In this document: piece after piece, positions 34,204-42,434 of the stretch
Layout: every line of letters starts with the position of its first letter
Position numbering within the stretch: position 1 is the stretch's first letter
Assembly (NCBI GenBank): GCA_965247075.1
Contig: CBDFGK010000003.1
Coordinates: 744,001-808,000, forward strand
Origin: CBDFGK01 sp965247075
GTDB lineage: Bacteria; Pseudomonadota; Gammaproteobacteria; Pseudomonadales; Halieaceae
Length of the DNA stretch: 64,000 nucleotides
Direction of reading: 5' to 3'
Notes under the pieces: generated by a model
What the model saw: the letters and a program-made list of their open reading frames with translations, nothing else
Told to the model about the DNA's origin: nothing
Database searches by the model: none
Made by a program: the position numbers and the translations under genes

Positions 34204-35476
34204 CACTGCTGTCCCGTTAACTTTCATATGAGTTTCATTTGATTGACATCGGGCAGTCTGCCATCAGGCGGATCACCCCTTAACAACGCCATCAGGTCAC
34301 GCTTATCAAACAAATTAAGCTGCAGTAATCGCAATAGCTGCTGCATACTCTTTGTGAGTCCAGACTGAAACTTCAGAAATGCAATTAGCAGGTATACGCA
34401 CATCGCTATCCATATTTGAGTCATCACTGCATTCTTGCTCGTGCCAACAAACGATTTGATTTTCAGGTTCTGTTTTATCCACTTAAAGAATAATTCCACT
34501 TGCCACCTGGCTTTGTAGACATCGGCAATCGTCTTGGCTGCCAGTTTGAAATTGTTTGTTACAAACACATAGTGCTTACCCGTCTCCGCATCTTTGTAGC
34601 CAACCCGCCTTAATCGAACAGGACATTTTTTGGAGACCTGGGGGCCGGTGAATTCTATCGTTTGATCACACGTCAAACCTTTGCCTTTCAGCACCGATCG
34701 ACGCTCGATAATGCGGTATTTTGCATTGCTCTTAAGCCGGGTGACGAAGAAAATACCCTTATCTGTCAATTGCTTATACCAAACGTAATCATTGTAGGCT
34801 TTATCAATTGCAATAATACTTCCCTTAGGAAATATGAGCGTGCGACCCACTGTTACATCGTGCTTCTTCCCTTCCGTGACGACCACAAACTCCGGCAAAT
34901 AACCCGCATGATTCAAACCGACGTGCAGCTTAATCGCTCCTTTGGTGGTGCGAAAATCAGCCCAGGGAAACGCAGACAAACACAAGTCGATGGTGGACGC
35001 GTCCAGCGAATAAAGCGGGTGAGTAAATCTGAAACTATGATCAGGCGCCACGCCTTGGCAGCGAGTTAACAGTTTTCCAAACAGCGCTTCGTACAGAGCA
35101 TAAGGCTTATCTTCATTGATGCGCGATAGGTTAGATCGCGACAGCTTCGCGCTGCCCAGGTGGTAAAGGCGATGCATTTGCGCCGACATATTATCCACGA
35201 TATCACGCAAGCTGTTTCGACCAGACAATTGAGCCATCGTCAGCGACACAAACTGTGACCAGCGGGAGGCTTTACGAAAGGAACGGCCAGAATGATGTTG
35301 TTTGGCAAGGGTCTCAAATTCATGTCTCGGAACAAGTTTTAGTATTTGTGACAGGATCGTATTACAATGCGCCATGGTCTGGTTCCCTCTATTAATACAC
35401 TGTTTTCTAGACAATCTCATTGTATCAATTGTGGCGGAATCAGACCTCCTTATTTCTCCTTAACGGGACAGCAGTG
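34204..35476 (-). mobile_element. IS4-family insertion sequence
   Basis: Inverted ends CACTGCTGTCCCGTTAA are at 34204-34220 and, complemented, at 35460-35476. They are flanked by a perfect 9-bp duplication ACAACACAT (34195-34203 and 35477-35485). The right copy of the duplication overlaps the first bases of attC 2, so the insertion hit the edge of the recombination site but left a complete attC. Confidence 0.93.
34224..35375 (-). CDS. IS4-family transposase (DUF4372 N terminus)
   Basis: From ATG 35375, 383 residues. The N-terminal DUF4372 domain reads HCNTILSQILKLVPRHEFET. The DDE core shows LYSLDASTIDLCLSAFPWAD (first Asp), IIAIDKAYNDYVWYKQLTDK (second Asp), and the YREK-like block YKARWQVELFFKWIKQNLKI with the last Glu. 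Intact and probably active. A frame extension 15 codons upstream lacks family similarity. Confidence 0.93.
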   Translation of the reverse strand: MAHCNTILSQILKLVPRHEFETLAKQHHSGRSFRKASRWSQFVSLTMAQLSGRNSLRDIVDNMSAQMHRLYHLGSAKLSRSNLSRINEDKPYALYEALFGKLLTRCQGVAPDHSFRFTHPLYSLDASTIDLCLSAFPWADFRTTKGAIKLHVGLNHAGYLPEFVVVTEGKKHDVTVGRTLIFPKGSIIAIDKAYNDYVWYKQLTDKGIFFVTRLKSNAKYRIIERRSVLKGKGLTCDQTIEFTGPQVSKKCPVRLRRVGYKDAETGKHYVFVTNNFKLAAKTIADVYKARWQVELFFKWIKQNLKIKSFVGTSKNAVMTQIWIAMCVYLLIAFLKFQSGLTKSMQQLLRLLQLNLFDKRDLMALLRGDPPDGRLPDVNQMKLI

Positions 35477-35481
35477 ACAAC

Positions 35482-35577
35482 ACATAACAAGAGCCAGCAG
35501 CATCGCCCACTTTGTGGGCTGGACGTTCAACCTGCCGCTCCGCGTCAGGCTGGCCGCCGCTGTGGCTGACGTTATGT
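35482..35577 (+). other. Integron attC site 2
   Basis: ACATAAC (35482-35488) and GTTATGT (35571-35577) are perfect complements and frame an imperfect palindrome (GAGCCAGCAGC / GCCGCTGTGGCTGAC). Length 96 bp. It closes the 69-aa cassette and opens the TIR cassette, which begins TTATGT at 35572. Confidence 0.85.
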
Positions 35578-35593
35578 TTCCAAGGAGAGCTAG

Positions 35594-36445
35594 TTGAGCA
35601 TTTCAATGCGACAAAATGAGGTTGCTAGGCATCAGAAGACTTTGGCTGACTTGCAAAAGAAGCTAGCTGGTGAGACGAAGAAGGAAGCCTCAAAAAGCGA
35701 TGAAATAGATCGTATAGAACGTAGCATTAGCAAATCGATCTCTGTCAGTGCATTACGTTCAAAGAAACAGCAAATAACAAGGGCAATGTCGGCTATTGCA
35801 GACATTCAAAAAAAGAAGGCAGATTTATCAAAGAAGACTGCAGATACAAATTCAAGGCTCCACAAGGCTCAGGAATCCTTAATGAAGGAGAAGGAAAAGG
35901 AACGAAAGAAAATACATGACGCTGAAAAGAAAAGAGAGCGAGAACAACTGAATCATCAAAGGTCTATAACACAGAATCTGCGCTCTCAATTCTCATATAA
36001 AACTAGCGAAGCGCCAGCCAAGCTAAGAAATGTAAAATATGATGTGTTTATTTCTCATGCAAGTGAAGATAAAGAAGGTTTTGTAAAACCGCTAGTAGAA
36101 GCGCTTCAAACTGATGGTTACAAGGTTTGGTATGATGAATTTACTCTGAAAGTTGGAGATAGCCTGAGAAGAAGTATTGATAACGGGCTAAGGAATTCAC
36201 GGTACGGAATAGTTGTATTTTCTAACGCTTTCTTCGCTAAAAATTGGACACAATATGAATTAGATGGATTGGTCACTAAAGAGATGGAAGGACGTAAAGT
36301 GATCCTTCCAATTTGGCACATGGTCTCAAAAGATCAAGTGCAGAACTATAGCCCAACACTTGCAGACAAAAAGGCAATCAATAGCTCTTTGTCAACTATA
36401 GATGGAATCGTTTCGCAATTGGCTGAAGTGTTGGATGAAAGGTAA
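35594..36445 (+). CDS. Coiled-coil TIR-domain protein (putative NADase defence effector)
   Basis: A 283-aa cassette protein. Residues ~5-130 are a long Lys/Glu/Ser-rich coiled coil (KSDEIDRIERSISKSIS, KEKEKERKKIHDAEKKRERE). Residues ~148-280 form a TIR domain: KYDVFISHASEDKEGFVKPL, YKVWYDEFTLKVGDSLRRSI, and NWTQYELDGLV, where Glu222 is the likely catalytic Glu of NAD+-cleaving TIRs. Such enzymes deplete NAD+ in phage defence (Thoeris, TIR-Argonaute), but no partner gene is present; the coiled coil could itself sense or oligomerise. TTG 35594 fits AAGGAG at 35582 better than ATG 35606. AT-rich. attC 3 starts right after the stop. Confidence 0.82.
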   Translation: MSISMRQNEVARHQKTLADLQKKLAGETKKEASKSDEIDRIERSISKSISVSALRSKKQQITRAMSAIADIQKKKADLSKKTADTNSRLHKAQESLMKEKEKERKKIHDAEKKREREQLNHQRSITQNLRSQFSYKTSEAPAKLRNVKYDVFISHASEDKEGFVKPLVEALQTDGYKVWYDEFTLKVGDSLRRSIDNGLRNSRYGIVVFSNAFFAKNWTQYELDGLVTKEMEGRKVILPIWHMVSKDQVQNYSPTLADKKAINSSLSTIDGIVSQLAEVLDER

Positions 36446-36500
36446 ACATAACGAATAAGGATAAGTCGCGCGCAGCCGCGACTTTATCATATTGTTGAAC
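36446..36500 (+). other. Integron attC site 3 (end of the TIR cassette)
   Basis: ACATAAC (36446-36452) and GTTGAAC (36494-36500) flank a compact stem GATAAGTCGCG / CGCGACTTTATC with one bulged base, the usual attC feature. R'' is complementary to this cassette's own start (TTATGT), while the R' tail TTGAAC belongs to the next cassette. Length 55 bp. The body is the same as attC 5. Confidence 0.85.
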
Positions 36501-36633
36501 AAGCCCGGAGCCATTCCAACCCTTCCTGTTGATAGCAGATATCTATTTCTGAGTTTGGATTTCCGGTGCCAGTAACACCAGCGGTAATTTTCTCTGGACG
36601 AGAGAACTCCGCACCCAATATTGGCGATAAAAA
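36450..36633 (+). repeat. 184-bp direct repeat, copy 1
   Basis: Nearly identical to 43298-43481 (two mismatches seen). It contains the attC body and about 133 bp of the next cassette. Copy 1 ends exactly where IS66 begins; copy 2 continues into other sequence and so shows the empty IS66 site. Confidence 0.9.
36487..36633 (-). pseudogene. 3' fragment of a reversed cassette gene
   Basis: On the minus strand an open frame gives FSRPEKITAGVTGTGNPNSE followed by a Trp-containing tail and a TGA at 36489-36487, inside attC 3. The 5' part was cut off by IS66. The same tail occurs at 43335-43481. The gene would run against the normal cassette direction. Product not recognised. Confidence 0.4.
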
Positions 36634-36715
36634 GTAAGCGCAAAATAAACCACGCCCTGTTCTCCTAACCATGGAACCGGCACCCTGTCATTCCCGCCCT
36701 GACAGGAGTAGCTCT

Positions 36716-37057
36716 ATGCCACAGACCGATAAGGCCTCCCTTACCGAACGACAGCAATACTGGTTACAGCATATTCGTGCCTGCGATGCCGCTGGGCAAA
36801 CCAGAATTGAATATGCCCGAGCAAATGGTATTAACGTCCATTCATTGTATTCCGCCAAGAAGGCACTGGCAGCAAAAAGCACACTGCCACCTCGTAAGGC
36901 CATCCGCTTTCAAAAGGTACAAGCTCCAACTGTTCACTCTCACCCGCATAGCCAGTGGCGCATTCAGCTGCCCAACAGTGTCATGGTCGCCTTTGACGGT
37001 GAACCTGATGCCGGCACATTGTCACTGGTACTGAGCACGGCGGCGTCCCTGTCATGA
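36716..37057 (+). CDS. tnpA: IS66 TnpA
   Basis: A 113-aa accessory protein from ATG 36716. It has the IS66 TnpA start LTERQQYWLQHIRACDAAGQ and a helix-turn-helix around RIEYARANGINVHSLYSAKK. The stop overlaps the start of tnpB (ATGATG region at 37054), as usual in IS66. Confidence 0.88.
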   Translation: MPQTDKASLTERQQYWLQHIRACDAAGQTRIEYARANGINVHSLYSAKKALAAKSTLPPRKAIRFQKVQAPTVHSHPHSQWRIQLPNSVMVAFDGEPDAGTLSLVLSTAASLS

Positions 37058-37223
37058 TGCGGCCCTCGAATGATCTGCCCGTGGTCTACCTGTGCCGCGA
37101 TGCCATCGACTTCCGCAAGGGAATCAATGGCTTGTCGATACTGGTGGAAGATGCGTTGTGCCTTGACCCTTTCTCGCAGCAGTTGTTTGTGTTTTGTAAC
37201 CGGCACCGCAACCAGATTAAGAT

Positions 37224-38903
37224 GGGTCTATCCGGGTTTCCCAACGAGTTTTTTGAAAAAATTCTGTTATTGAAAAACTATCCGAATACCCCTGGACTTT
37301 CCCCGGCGTAGTGTGGGCAGGCGGTGGGTTAGTGTGGGTAACCGGTGGTATGTGAGGCACGAACATTCCACGGGTTATCCACATGATCACCTCGCCAGGG
37401 ATGGCGGGGTGAAATCCACGGCCTGTCCACACGGAGTCCGGCTGACAGATGTCGGGGTTCTTTTACCCACAGTTATCCCCGAGGACCCGAACTTCCCCAT
37501 CATTTCATGTTGATGCAATGACTTGAATTCACACGTAAACACGGGCTTCATCCCCGCTGTAGATTACCGTCAACAAAAAGGAGAAGCCCGTGAGCAACCT
37601 GAAGTTGCTGTATAAGATATTACGCCTCAAAGGTATGAAAATCACCCAGTTCTGGTTCAAAAACCGCAACAAGGAACTGCATCTGGCGGTCAAGCCCTAC
37701 AAGAATGGCTGCCGCTGCCCCGAATGTGAACGGCGCTGCCGGATTGTGCGTCATACGACCGAGCTGCGCCGGTGGGAGGATCTCACACTCATGGGGATGA
37801 AGGTCTTGCTCTGGTATGCCCCAAAGGAGATCTGCTGCCCAACGCACGGGCGGGTGCAGGAGACGATCCCCTGGGCGCCAGCCTATTCACGTATCACCTA
37901 CCGACTGGAGTGGCGGATCTGCTCCCTGTGCCAGATCATGACCCAGAAGGCCGCCGCCGAGATTCTGGTGATGCCTTCCTCCACCCTGTCCGACCTGCTG
38001 CACCGGATCATCACGCGGGTGCGCCACGGCCATAAAATCCGTGGCCTGGTCACTCTCGGCGTCGACGAGATTTCCTTCTTGAAGGGCCGCAAATTCGCCA
38101 CACTCGTCTATGATCTGGACCGCTCTCGTATCTTGTGGGTGGGCCTGGGAAAAGGCCGCGAGACCATTGACCGCTTCTTCAACGAACACCTGAGCAAGGG
38201 GCAGAAAGCACGCATCCTGTGGGCCAGTTGTGACATGAGTCGCGCCTATACCGGGGCCATTGAACATCACTGCCCCAACGCCACGCTCATCATCGACCGC
38301 TTCCATGTCGTCAAGGCGCTGAACCAGGCTGTGGATGAGGTGCGCAAGGACGAGTGGCGTGCCCTCGATACCGGGGGGCGCAAGGCGATCAAGGGCCTGC
38401 GATGGCTGCTCAGCATGCACTCGAGCCATCGCACCAAGAGACAGTCTCGATTCCTCAATAGCTTGCGCAACTCCAATCGGCGTATCCACCGAGCCTGGGT
38501 GCTCAAGGACGAGTTCGAACACATCTGGAATTACCGTTATCGTGGCTCAGCTGAGAAGTTCCTGAAACGCTGGATGACCACCGCCCTGCGTAGCCGTATC
38601 CCCTCGTTGCGCCAATTTGTCACCACGGTGCGAAATTACTTTGATAACATCGTCGCGTTCACCGATAGAAACCTGACCAATGCCGTCGGTGAAGGCCTGA
38701 ACCGCATTGTCAAAATCGTCAAGAACCGAGCGTCTGGATATCGTAACCTGCACAACTTCGCCGACATGATTTACCTGACCGTTGGCGACCTCGATATTCC
38801 TGCGCATATTCCCAGCGATTTACGTACACTGTGAGTAAGGTCCTAATCTCTATAAAACAGCATCAGGATCGTATTTCATTGGTTGGGAGATCCGGATATA
38901 GCC
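37224..38903 (+). mobile_element. ISL3-family insertion sequence, copy B (1680 bp)
   Basis: Bounded by a perfect 8-bp duplication ATTAAGAT (37216-37223 and 38904-38911). Same length and gene content as copy A but in the opposite orientation, about 34 kb away. Distinct, intact duplications at each copy show two independent insertions with no exchange of flanks since. Confidence 0.95.
37590..38834 (+). CDS. ISL3-family transposase, copy B
   Basis: A 414-aa transposase, identical to copy A except for one residue seen (Tyr for His in VRNYFDN). GTG start with AAGGAG at 37578. Its leader (37224-37589) repeats the DnaA-box-like 9-mers, with the perfect TTATCCACA at 37375-37383. Domain content is as in copy A: N-terminal Cys-rich zinc domain, then a DDE core. 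Apparently active. Confidence 0.93.
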   Translation: MSNLKLLYKILRLKGMKITQFWFKNRNKELHLAVKPYKNGCRCPECERRCRIVRHTTELRRWEDLTLMGMKVLLWYAPKEICCPTHGRVQETIPWAPAYSRITYRLEWRICSLCQIMTQKAAAEILVMPSSTLSDLLHRIITRVRHGHKIRGLVTLGVDEISFLKGRKFATLVYDLDRSRILWVGLGKGRETIDRFFNEHLSKGQKARILWASCDMSRAYTGAIEHHCPNATLIIDRFHVVKALNQAVDEVRKDEWRALDTGGRKAIKGLRWLLSMHSSHRTKRQSRFLNSLRNSNRRIHRAWVLKDEFEHIWNYRYRGSAEKFLKRWMTTALRSRIPSLRQFVTTVRNYFDNIVAFTDRNLTNAVGEGLNRIVKIVKNRASGYRNLHNFADMIYLTVGDLDIPAHIPSDLRTL

Positions 38904-39136
38904 ATTAAGATACTTTACTGGGAGAGCAGTGGCTTCTGTATGTGGCAGAAGCGTTTGGAAAAAGCGCGTTTTCATTGGCCACGCAAGTCTGAAGATGAGA
39001 TCGTCACACTCACCTCACAGCAGCTAAACTGGCTGCTTGACGGCTACGACATTATGCGCTTAGAACCGCACAAAAAACTATATTTCAGTAGTGTTTTATA
39101 GGGTTATTTGCATCTATAAGAGGTATAATAGCGGGC

Positions 39137-40711
39137 ATGACAAGCCTGCTCAAACAGCTACCCGATGACATTGATACCCTACAGGCTTTGGTGGTTGAAC
39201 AGGTCGCTTGCAACGAAGAATTATTGGCACAAAAGCAGGTTGGCGAACAAGAAAATGTACGTCTCAACGCTAAACTTCTCTCCTTACAGGAACAACTCAA
39301 TCTGGCACTGGCTCGACGTTTTGCCGCCAGCAGTGAGAAGATCTCCCCGGATCAGATCCGTTTGTTTGATGAAGCCGAAGTCGAGGCACAGGCAGAACCG
39401 GTCGAAGACGAGAGCGTTATCATTGCCGAGCATAGCCGCCGGAAACGGGGTCGCAAGAAGCTGCCCGACATACTCCCCCGGGTGGACGTTATTCACGAGT
39501 TGTCTGCAGAGGATCAAGTCTGCCCCCACGATGGTGCTTGCCTGACCGAGATCGGCGAAGTTGTCTCTGAACAGCTCGATATCGTACCGGCCAGGATTCA
39601 GGTGATTCGCCACATCCGCAAACAGTATGCCTGTGACTGTGGCCAGTGCATCAAGACAGCGGCCCTGCCGCCGCAGCCTATCCCCAAGAGCCTGGCGTCA
39701 CCGGGCCTGCTGGCACACATCACGGTGTCCAAATACCAGGACGCCCTGCCGCTATACCGCCAGGAGGCCATCCTGCGCCGTATCGGTATTGAATTACCCC
39801 GTGCAACCCTGGCCAACTGGATGATCAAGGCCGGTGTTCTGGTGCAACCACTGATTAATCTCATGCGGGACCGGTTGCTGGGCTATGACATTGTGCAAAT
39901 GGATGAAACTTCGGTGCAGGTGCTCAAGGAACCGGGGCAACGCGCCCAATCGAAATCCTATCTCTGGTTACAAAGGGGTGGGCCACCGGACCGGCCAATT
40001 ATTCTGTATGACTATGGCCCGGGTCGGGGTGCCGGGGTACCTATGCGCTTGCTGGAAGGATTTAGGGGTTACCTGCAAACCGATGGCTATGACGGCTACA
40101 ACGCGGCAGTGGTCAGCAACCGTCTTATGCATGTAGGTTGTATGGCGCATGCGCGACGCAAGTTCAGCGATGCGGTAAAGGCTCAAGGCAAGAACAGAAA
40201 ACCTGGCAAGGCCCAGTTTGGATTGGCGTTAATCGGGAAGCTGTACCGGATAGAAAAGCAAGCCAGGCAACTGACACCACCGGAACGCTTCGACTACCGC
40301 CAACATCACGCAAAACCGATACTCGAGCAGCTGCGCCAGTGGCTGGATGACAGTCTGCCCCAGGTGCTGCCCGGCAGTGCGACAGGCAAGGCGCTGAGCT
40401 ACCTGCACAACGAGTGGGACAAACTGACGCGCTATCTGGACGATGGCCGCCTGGAGATCGACAACAATCTAGCAGAGAACGCCATCCGGCCCTTTGTGGT
40501 TGGAAGAAAAAATTGGCTGTTCAGCACTTCAGTCGAGGGCGTCAATGCCAGTGCCAACCTGTACTCGTTGATCGAGACCGCCAAGGCCAACAGGCTGGAG
40601 CCGTATGCCTACCTGCGGTACCTGTTTGCAGAGTTGCCCAGAGCAGAGACCGTTGAGACTATCGAAGCCCTGTTGCCAGGCAACGTAAACCCAGAGCAGA
40701 TCAAGCTCTAA
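39137..40711 (+). CDS. tnpC: IS66 TnpC transposase
   Basis: A 524-aa DDE transposase of normal IS66 length. The N-terminal leucine-rich helix (EELLAQKQVGEQENVRLNAK) precedes a zinc-finger region (CPHDGACLTEIG, CDCGQCIKTA). The core shows DIVQMDETSVQVLKEPGQ, YLQTDGYDGYNAAV and HVGCMAHARRKFSDA, then LDDGRLEIDNNLAENAIRPF containing the final acidic residue. The frame is intact although the element has lost its right end. Confidence 0.92.
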   Translation: MTSLLKQLPDDIDTLQALVVEQVACNEELLAQKQVGEQENVRLNAKLLSLQEQLNLALARRFAASSEKISPDQIRLFDEAEVEAQAEPVEDESVIIAEHSRRKRGRKKLPDILPRVDVIHELSAEDQVCPHDGACLTEIGEVVSEQLDIVPARIQVIRHIRKQYACDCGQCIKTAALPPQPIPKSLASPGLLAHITVSKYQDALPLYRQEAILRRIGIELPRATLANWMIKAGVLVQPLINLMRDRLLGYDIVQMDETSVQVLKEPGQRAQSKSYLWLQRGGPPDRPIILYDYGPGRGAGVPMRLLEGFRGYLQTDGYDGYNAAVVSNRLMHVGCMAHARRKFSDAVKAQGKNRKPGKAQFGLALIGKLYRIEKQARQLTPPERFDYRQHHAKPILEQLRQWLDDSLPQVLPGSATGKALSYLHNEWDKLTRYLDDGRLEIDNNLAENAIRPFVVGRKNWLFSTSVEGVNASANLYSLIETAKANRLEPYAYLRYLFAELPRAETVETIEALLPGNVNPEQIKL

Positions 40712-40799
40712 CACGCTACCCCTGTGTGTCAACCTGCGCCCATACACTCCCTGTTTGGGATAACATATATTTCAGGGCTATGAATGCAGGAACCATGCA

Positions 40800-41207
40800 A
40801 TGCCAAAACCACACTCAGATCCATTCAATACACAAGTCACACCAGAGCCCGCGCTGGAGAAACGCACGCGCCGCCAGTTCAAGTCGGAGTATAAACTGCG
40901 CATTCTAGCCGCAGCTGATGCCTGTAAGCATGGTTATCTCGGTGCCTTGTTGCGCCGTGAGAAACTGTACAGTAATCAACTCTCCGCCTGGCGCCGTGAG
41001 TATGCACAAGGCGGTATTGCCGGCCTGACCAAGAGTGCTCCCGGCCCTGCACCCTCGAAAACGCCCAATCAGCGTCGCATAAAGCAGCTTGTGAAAGAGA
41101 ACAATCGTTTGAACCGTAAGTTGGAGATTGCCAACGACTGTCTGGATTTGCAAAAAAAGCCTTGTCGATGCTCGATCGTTTACGCAGTGGGAAAGATGTG
41201 TGAATAA
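40800..41207 (+). CDS. IS3-family OrfA (helix-turn-helix subunit)
   Basis: A 135-aa protein starting at ATG 40800. RRQFKSEYKLRILAAADACK opens the HTH of IS3 OrfA, followed by LLRREKLYSNQLSAWRREYA and a leucine-zipper helix (KQLVKENNRLNRKLEIANDC). A run of seven A (41152-41158) lies near the end. Read straight through, the last 16 residues are unlike the family. A -1 shift at the A run gives ALSMLDRLRSGKDV and a TGA that overlaps the GTG of orfB. Either ribosomal slippage or loss of one A from the tract explains this. Confidence 0.82.
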   Translation: MPKPHSDPFNTQVTPEPALEKRTRRQFKSEYKLRILAAADACKHGYLGALLRREKLYSNQLSAWRREYAQGGIAGLTKSAPGPAPSKTPNQRRIKQLVKENNRLNRKLEIANDCLDLQKKPCRCSIVYAVGKMCE

Positions 41208-42267
41208 CGTGATTACGCATCGCCCTGAAAGACTGCCATTGACGCGGGCGTGTCATGCGCTGGGCCTCAATCGAAGCACGGTATACGCACACCGGAAGCG
41301 GGCCGCCAACGATGAACCCCCGCGGCGCTGTCGCAAGCAGTCAGTGCAGCCGCGCGCCCTCAGTACCCAAGAGCGTGCTACCGTAATCGAGACACTGCAC
41401 AGCGACCCCTATTGTGATCAGCCGCCTGCAGAAGTATATCAACGCCTGCTGGAGCAGGAGCAGTACCTGTGCTCGGTAAGCACCCTGCACCGTATTCTTC
41501 GTGGCCAGGGTGAAAACGGTGATCGGCGCCGGCAACGGCCAGCCCAGCACCATGCGGTTCCCAGGCTGTTGGCCAGCGCCCCTAACGATGTTTGGACGTG
41601 GGATATAACGAAGCTCCCCTTGGTCCGCCGGGGTATTTATCTATCACTCTACGTTGTGCTTGACCTGTTCAGCCGGTTTGTTGTGGCGTGGATGGTCTCA
41701 CTCAAGGAGAACAGTGCGTTATCCAAGCAACTGATGGACGAAGCTACGGCCCGTTACGACATAGCGCCGGGTCAGCTCACGCTGCATCAGGACCGCGGAT
41801 CGCCGATGATTGCGCACGGATACCTGGATCTGATGCGTGAACTGGATGTGACCTGCAGTCACAGTCGCCCGCGGGTGAGCAATGACAATCCGTTCAGTGA
41901 AAGCCAGTTCAAGACGCAGAAATACCAACCGGATTATCCGGGCCGCTGCACGGATGTATCCCATGCCAGGCACTGGTGTGAGGCTTACTTTGACTGGTAC
42001 AACGTCGAGCACCATCACAGTGGCCTGGCAGGCTTTACCCCGGAACAGGTCTTCACGGGCCGTTATCACGCGGTTGCCGTACAGAAACAACGCGTGCTTG
42101 ATGGGCGCTATGAACGTCATCCGGAACGTTTTGTGCGGGGGCGACCAATCGTACCCATGCCGCCGGAGACGGTGGCTATCAACCCTATTGTTGAATCCGG
42201 CGATGACACCATTATCGATGATCGCGTCAACTTCCCAACATTGACAGCCGCCGGCTACGTGAAATAG
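41200..42267 (+). CDS. IS3-family OrfB (integrase-like transposase)
   Basis: About 355 residues if started at GTG 41200, which overlaps the shifted orfA stop (GTGA). The rve integrase core is clear: NDVWTWDITKLPLVRRGIYL (first Asp), LTLHQDRGSPMIAHGYLDLM (second Asp), and SNDNPFSESQFKTQKYQPDY (Glu). FVVAWMVSLKENSALSKQLM lies between. The C terminus keeps HSGLAGFTPEQVFTGRY. Intact. The same frame is open further upstream to 41128 but that part overlaps orfA and lacks family similarity. Confidence 0.87.
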   Translation: MNNVITHRPERLPLTRACHALGLNRSTVYAHRKRAANDEPPRRCRKQSVQPRALSTQERATVIETLHSDPYCDQPPAEVYQRLLEQEQYLCSVSTLHRILRGQGENGDRRRQRPAQHHAVPRLLASAPNDVWTWDITKLPLVRRGIYLSLYVVLDLFSRFVVAWMVSLKENSALSKQLMDEATARYDIAPGQLTLHQDRGSPMIAHGYLDLMRELDVTCSHSRPRVSNDNPFSESQFKTQKYQPDYPGRCTDVSHARHWCEAYFDWYNVEHHHSGLAGFTPEQVFTGRYHAVAVQKQRVLDGRYERHPERFVRGRPIVPMPPETVAINPIVESGDDTIIDDRVNFPTLTAAGYVK

Positions 42268-42374
42268 ATGTTATCTTTTAAATGACTGTCCATATGAGGT
42301 TGACACCTTCCGCAAGAAGCTGCAATCTGACTTCGCAAACTGTCATTTATTGTGCAAAAATCTGCACAAAAACC

Positions 42375-42409
42375 GCCAGCTTGCTACGCAGTTGAGCTTG
42401 GCGTTAGAA
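42375..42409 (+). other. Right half of an integron attC site (attC 4)
   Basis: GCCAGCTTG and GAGCTTGGC form a bulged stem followed by GTTAGAA (R', 42403-42409). No good R'' is visible upstream; 60 bp earlier lies the IS3 end. The preceding cassette has thus been removed or cut. Confidence 0.55.
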
Positions 42410-42434
42410 GCTAAAATAAACAACGGAGAAAATA

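Larger units (their letters stand above)
37054..39101 (+). pseudogene. tnpB: IS66 TnpB gene interrupted by ISL3 copy B
   Basis: The 5' part (37054-37223) encodes VVYLCRDAIDFRKGINGLSI up to FCNRHRNQIK. The 3' part (38912-39101) encodes ILYWESSGFCMWQKRLEKAR and the end of the protein. Removing the guest and one duplication copy restores a 119-aa TnpB in a single frame. IS66 transposition needs TnpB, so this element is immobile unless helped in trans. Confidence 0.92.
36634..40726 (+). mobile_element. IS66-family insertion sequence, right end lost, hosting ISL3 copy B
   Basis: The left end begins GTAAGCGCAAAATAAACC, the typical IS66 terminus, after GATAAAAA (36626-36633), the probable 8-bp target. 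The order tnpA, tnpB, tnpC is normal. tnpB carries the ISL3 insertion. No matching right end follows tnpC: an IS3 element begins 16 bp after the tnpC stop and the expected inverted repeat is absent, so the right end was deleted. Confidence 0.85.
40727..42305 (+). mobile_element. IS3-family insertion sequence
   Basis: Ends TGTCAACCT at 40727 and AGGTTGACA ending at 42305, with further inner matches (CCATA). Two overlapping transposase frames lie inside. No clear 3-4 bp duplication is visible, consistent with a deletion next to the insertion that also removed the right end of IS66 and the adjoining cassette. Confidence 0.78.

Noticed and set aside
1442..38903. A 37-kb composite transposon bounded by the two ISL3 copies
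   Set aside because: Each copy has its own different 8-bp target duplication on both sides, so they inserted independently.
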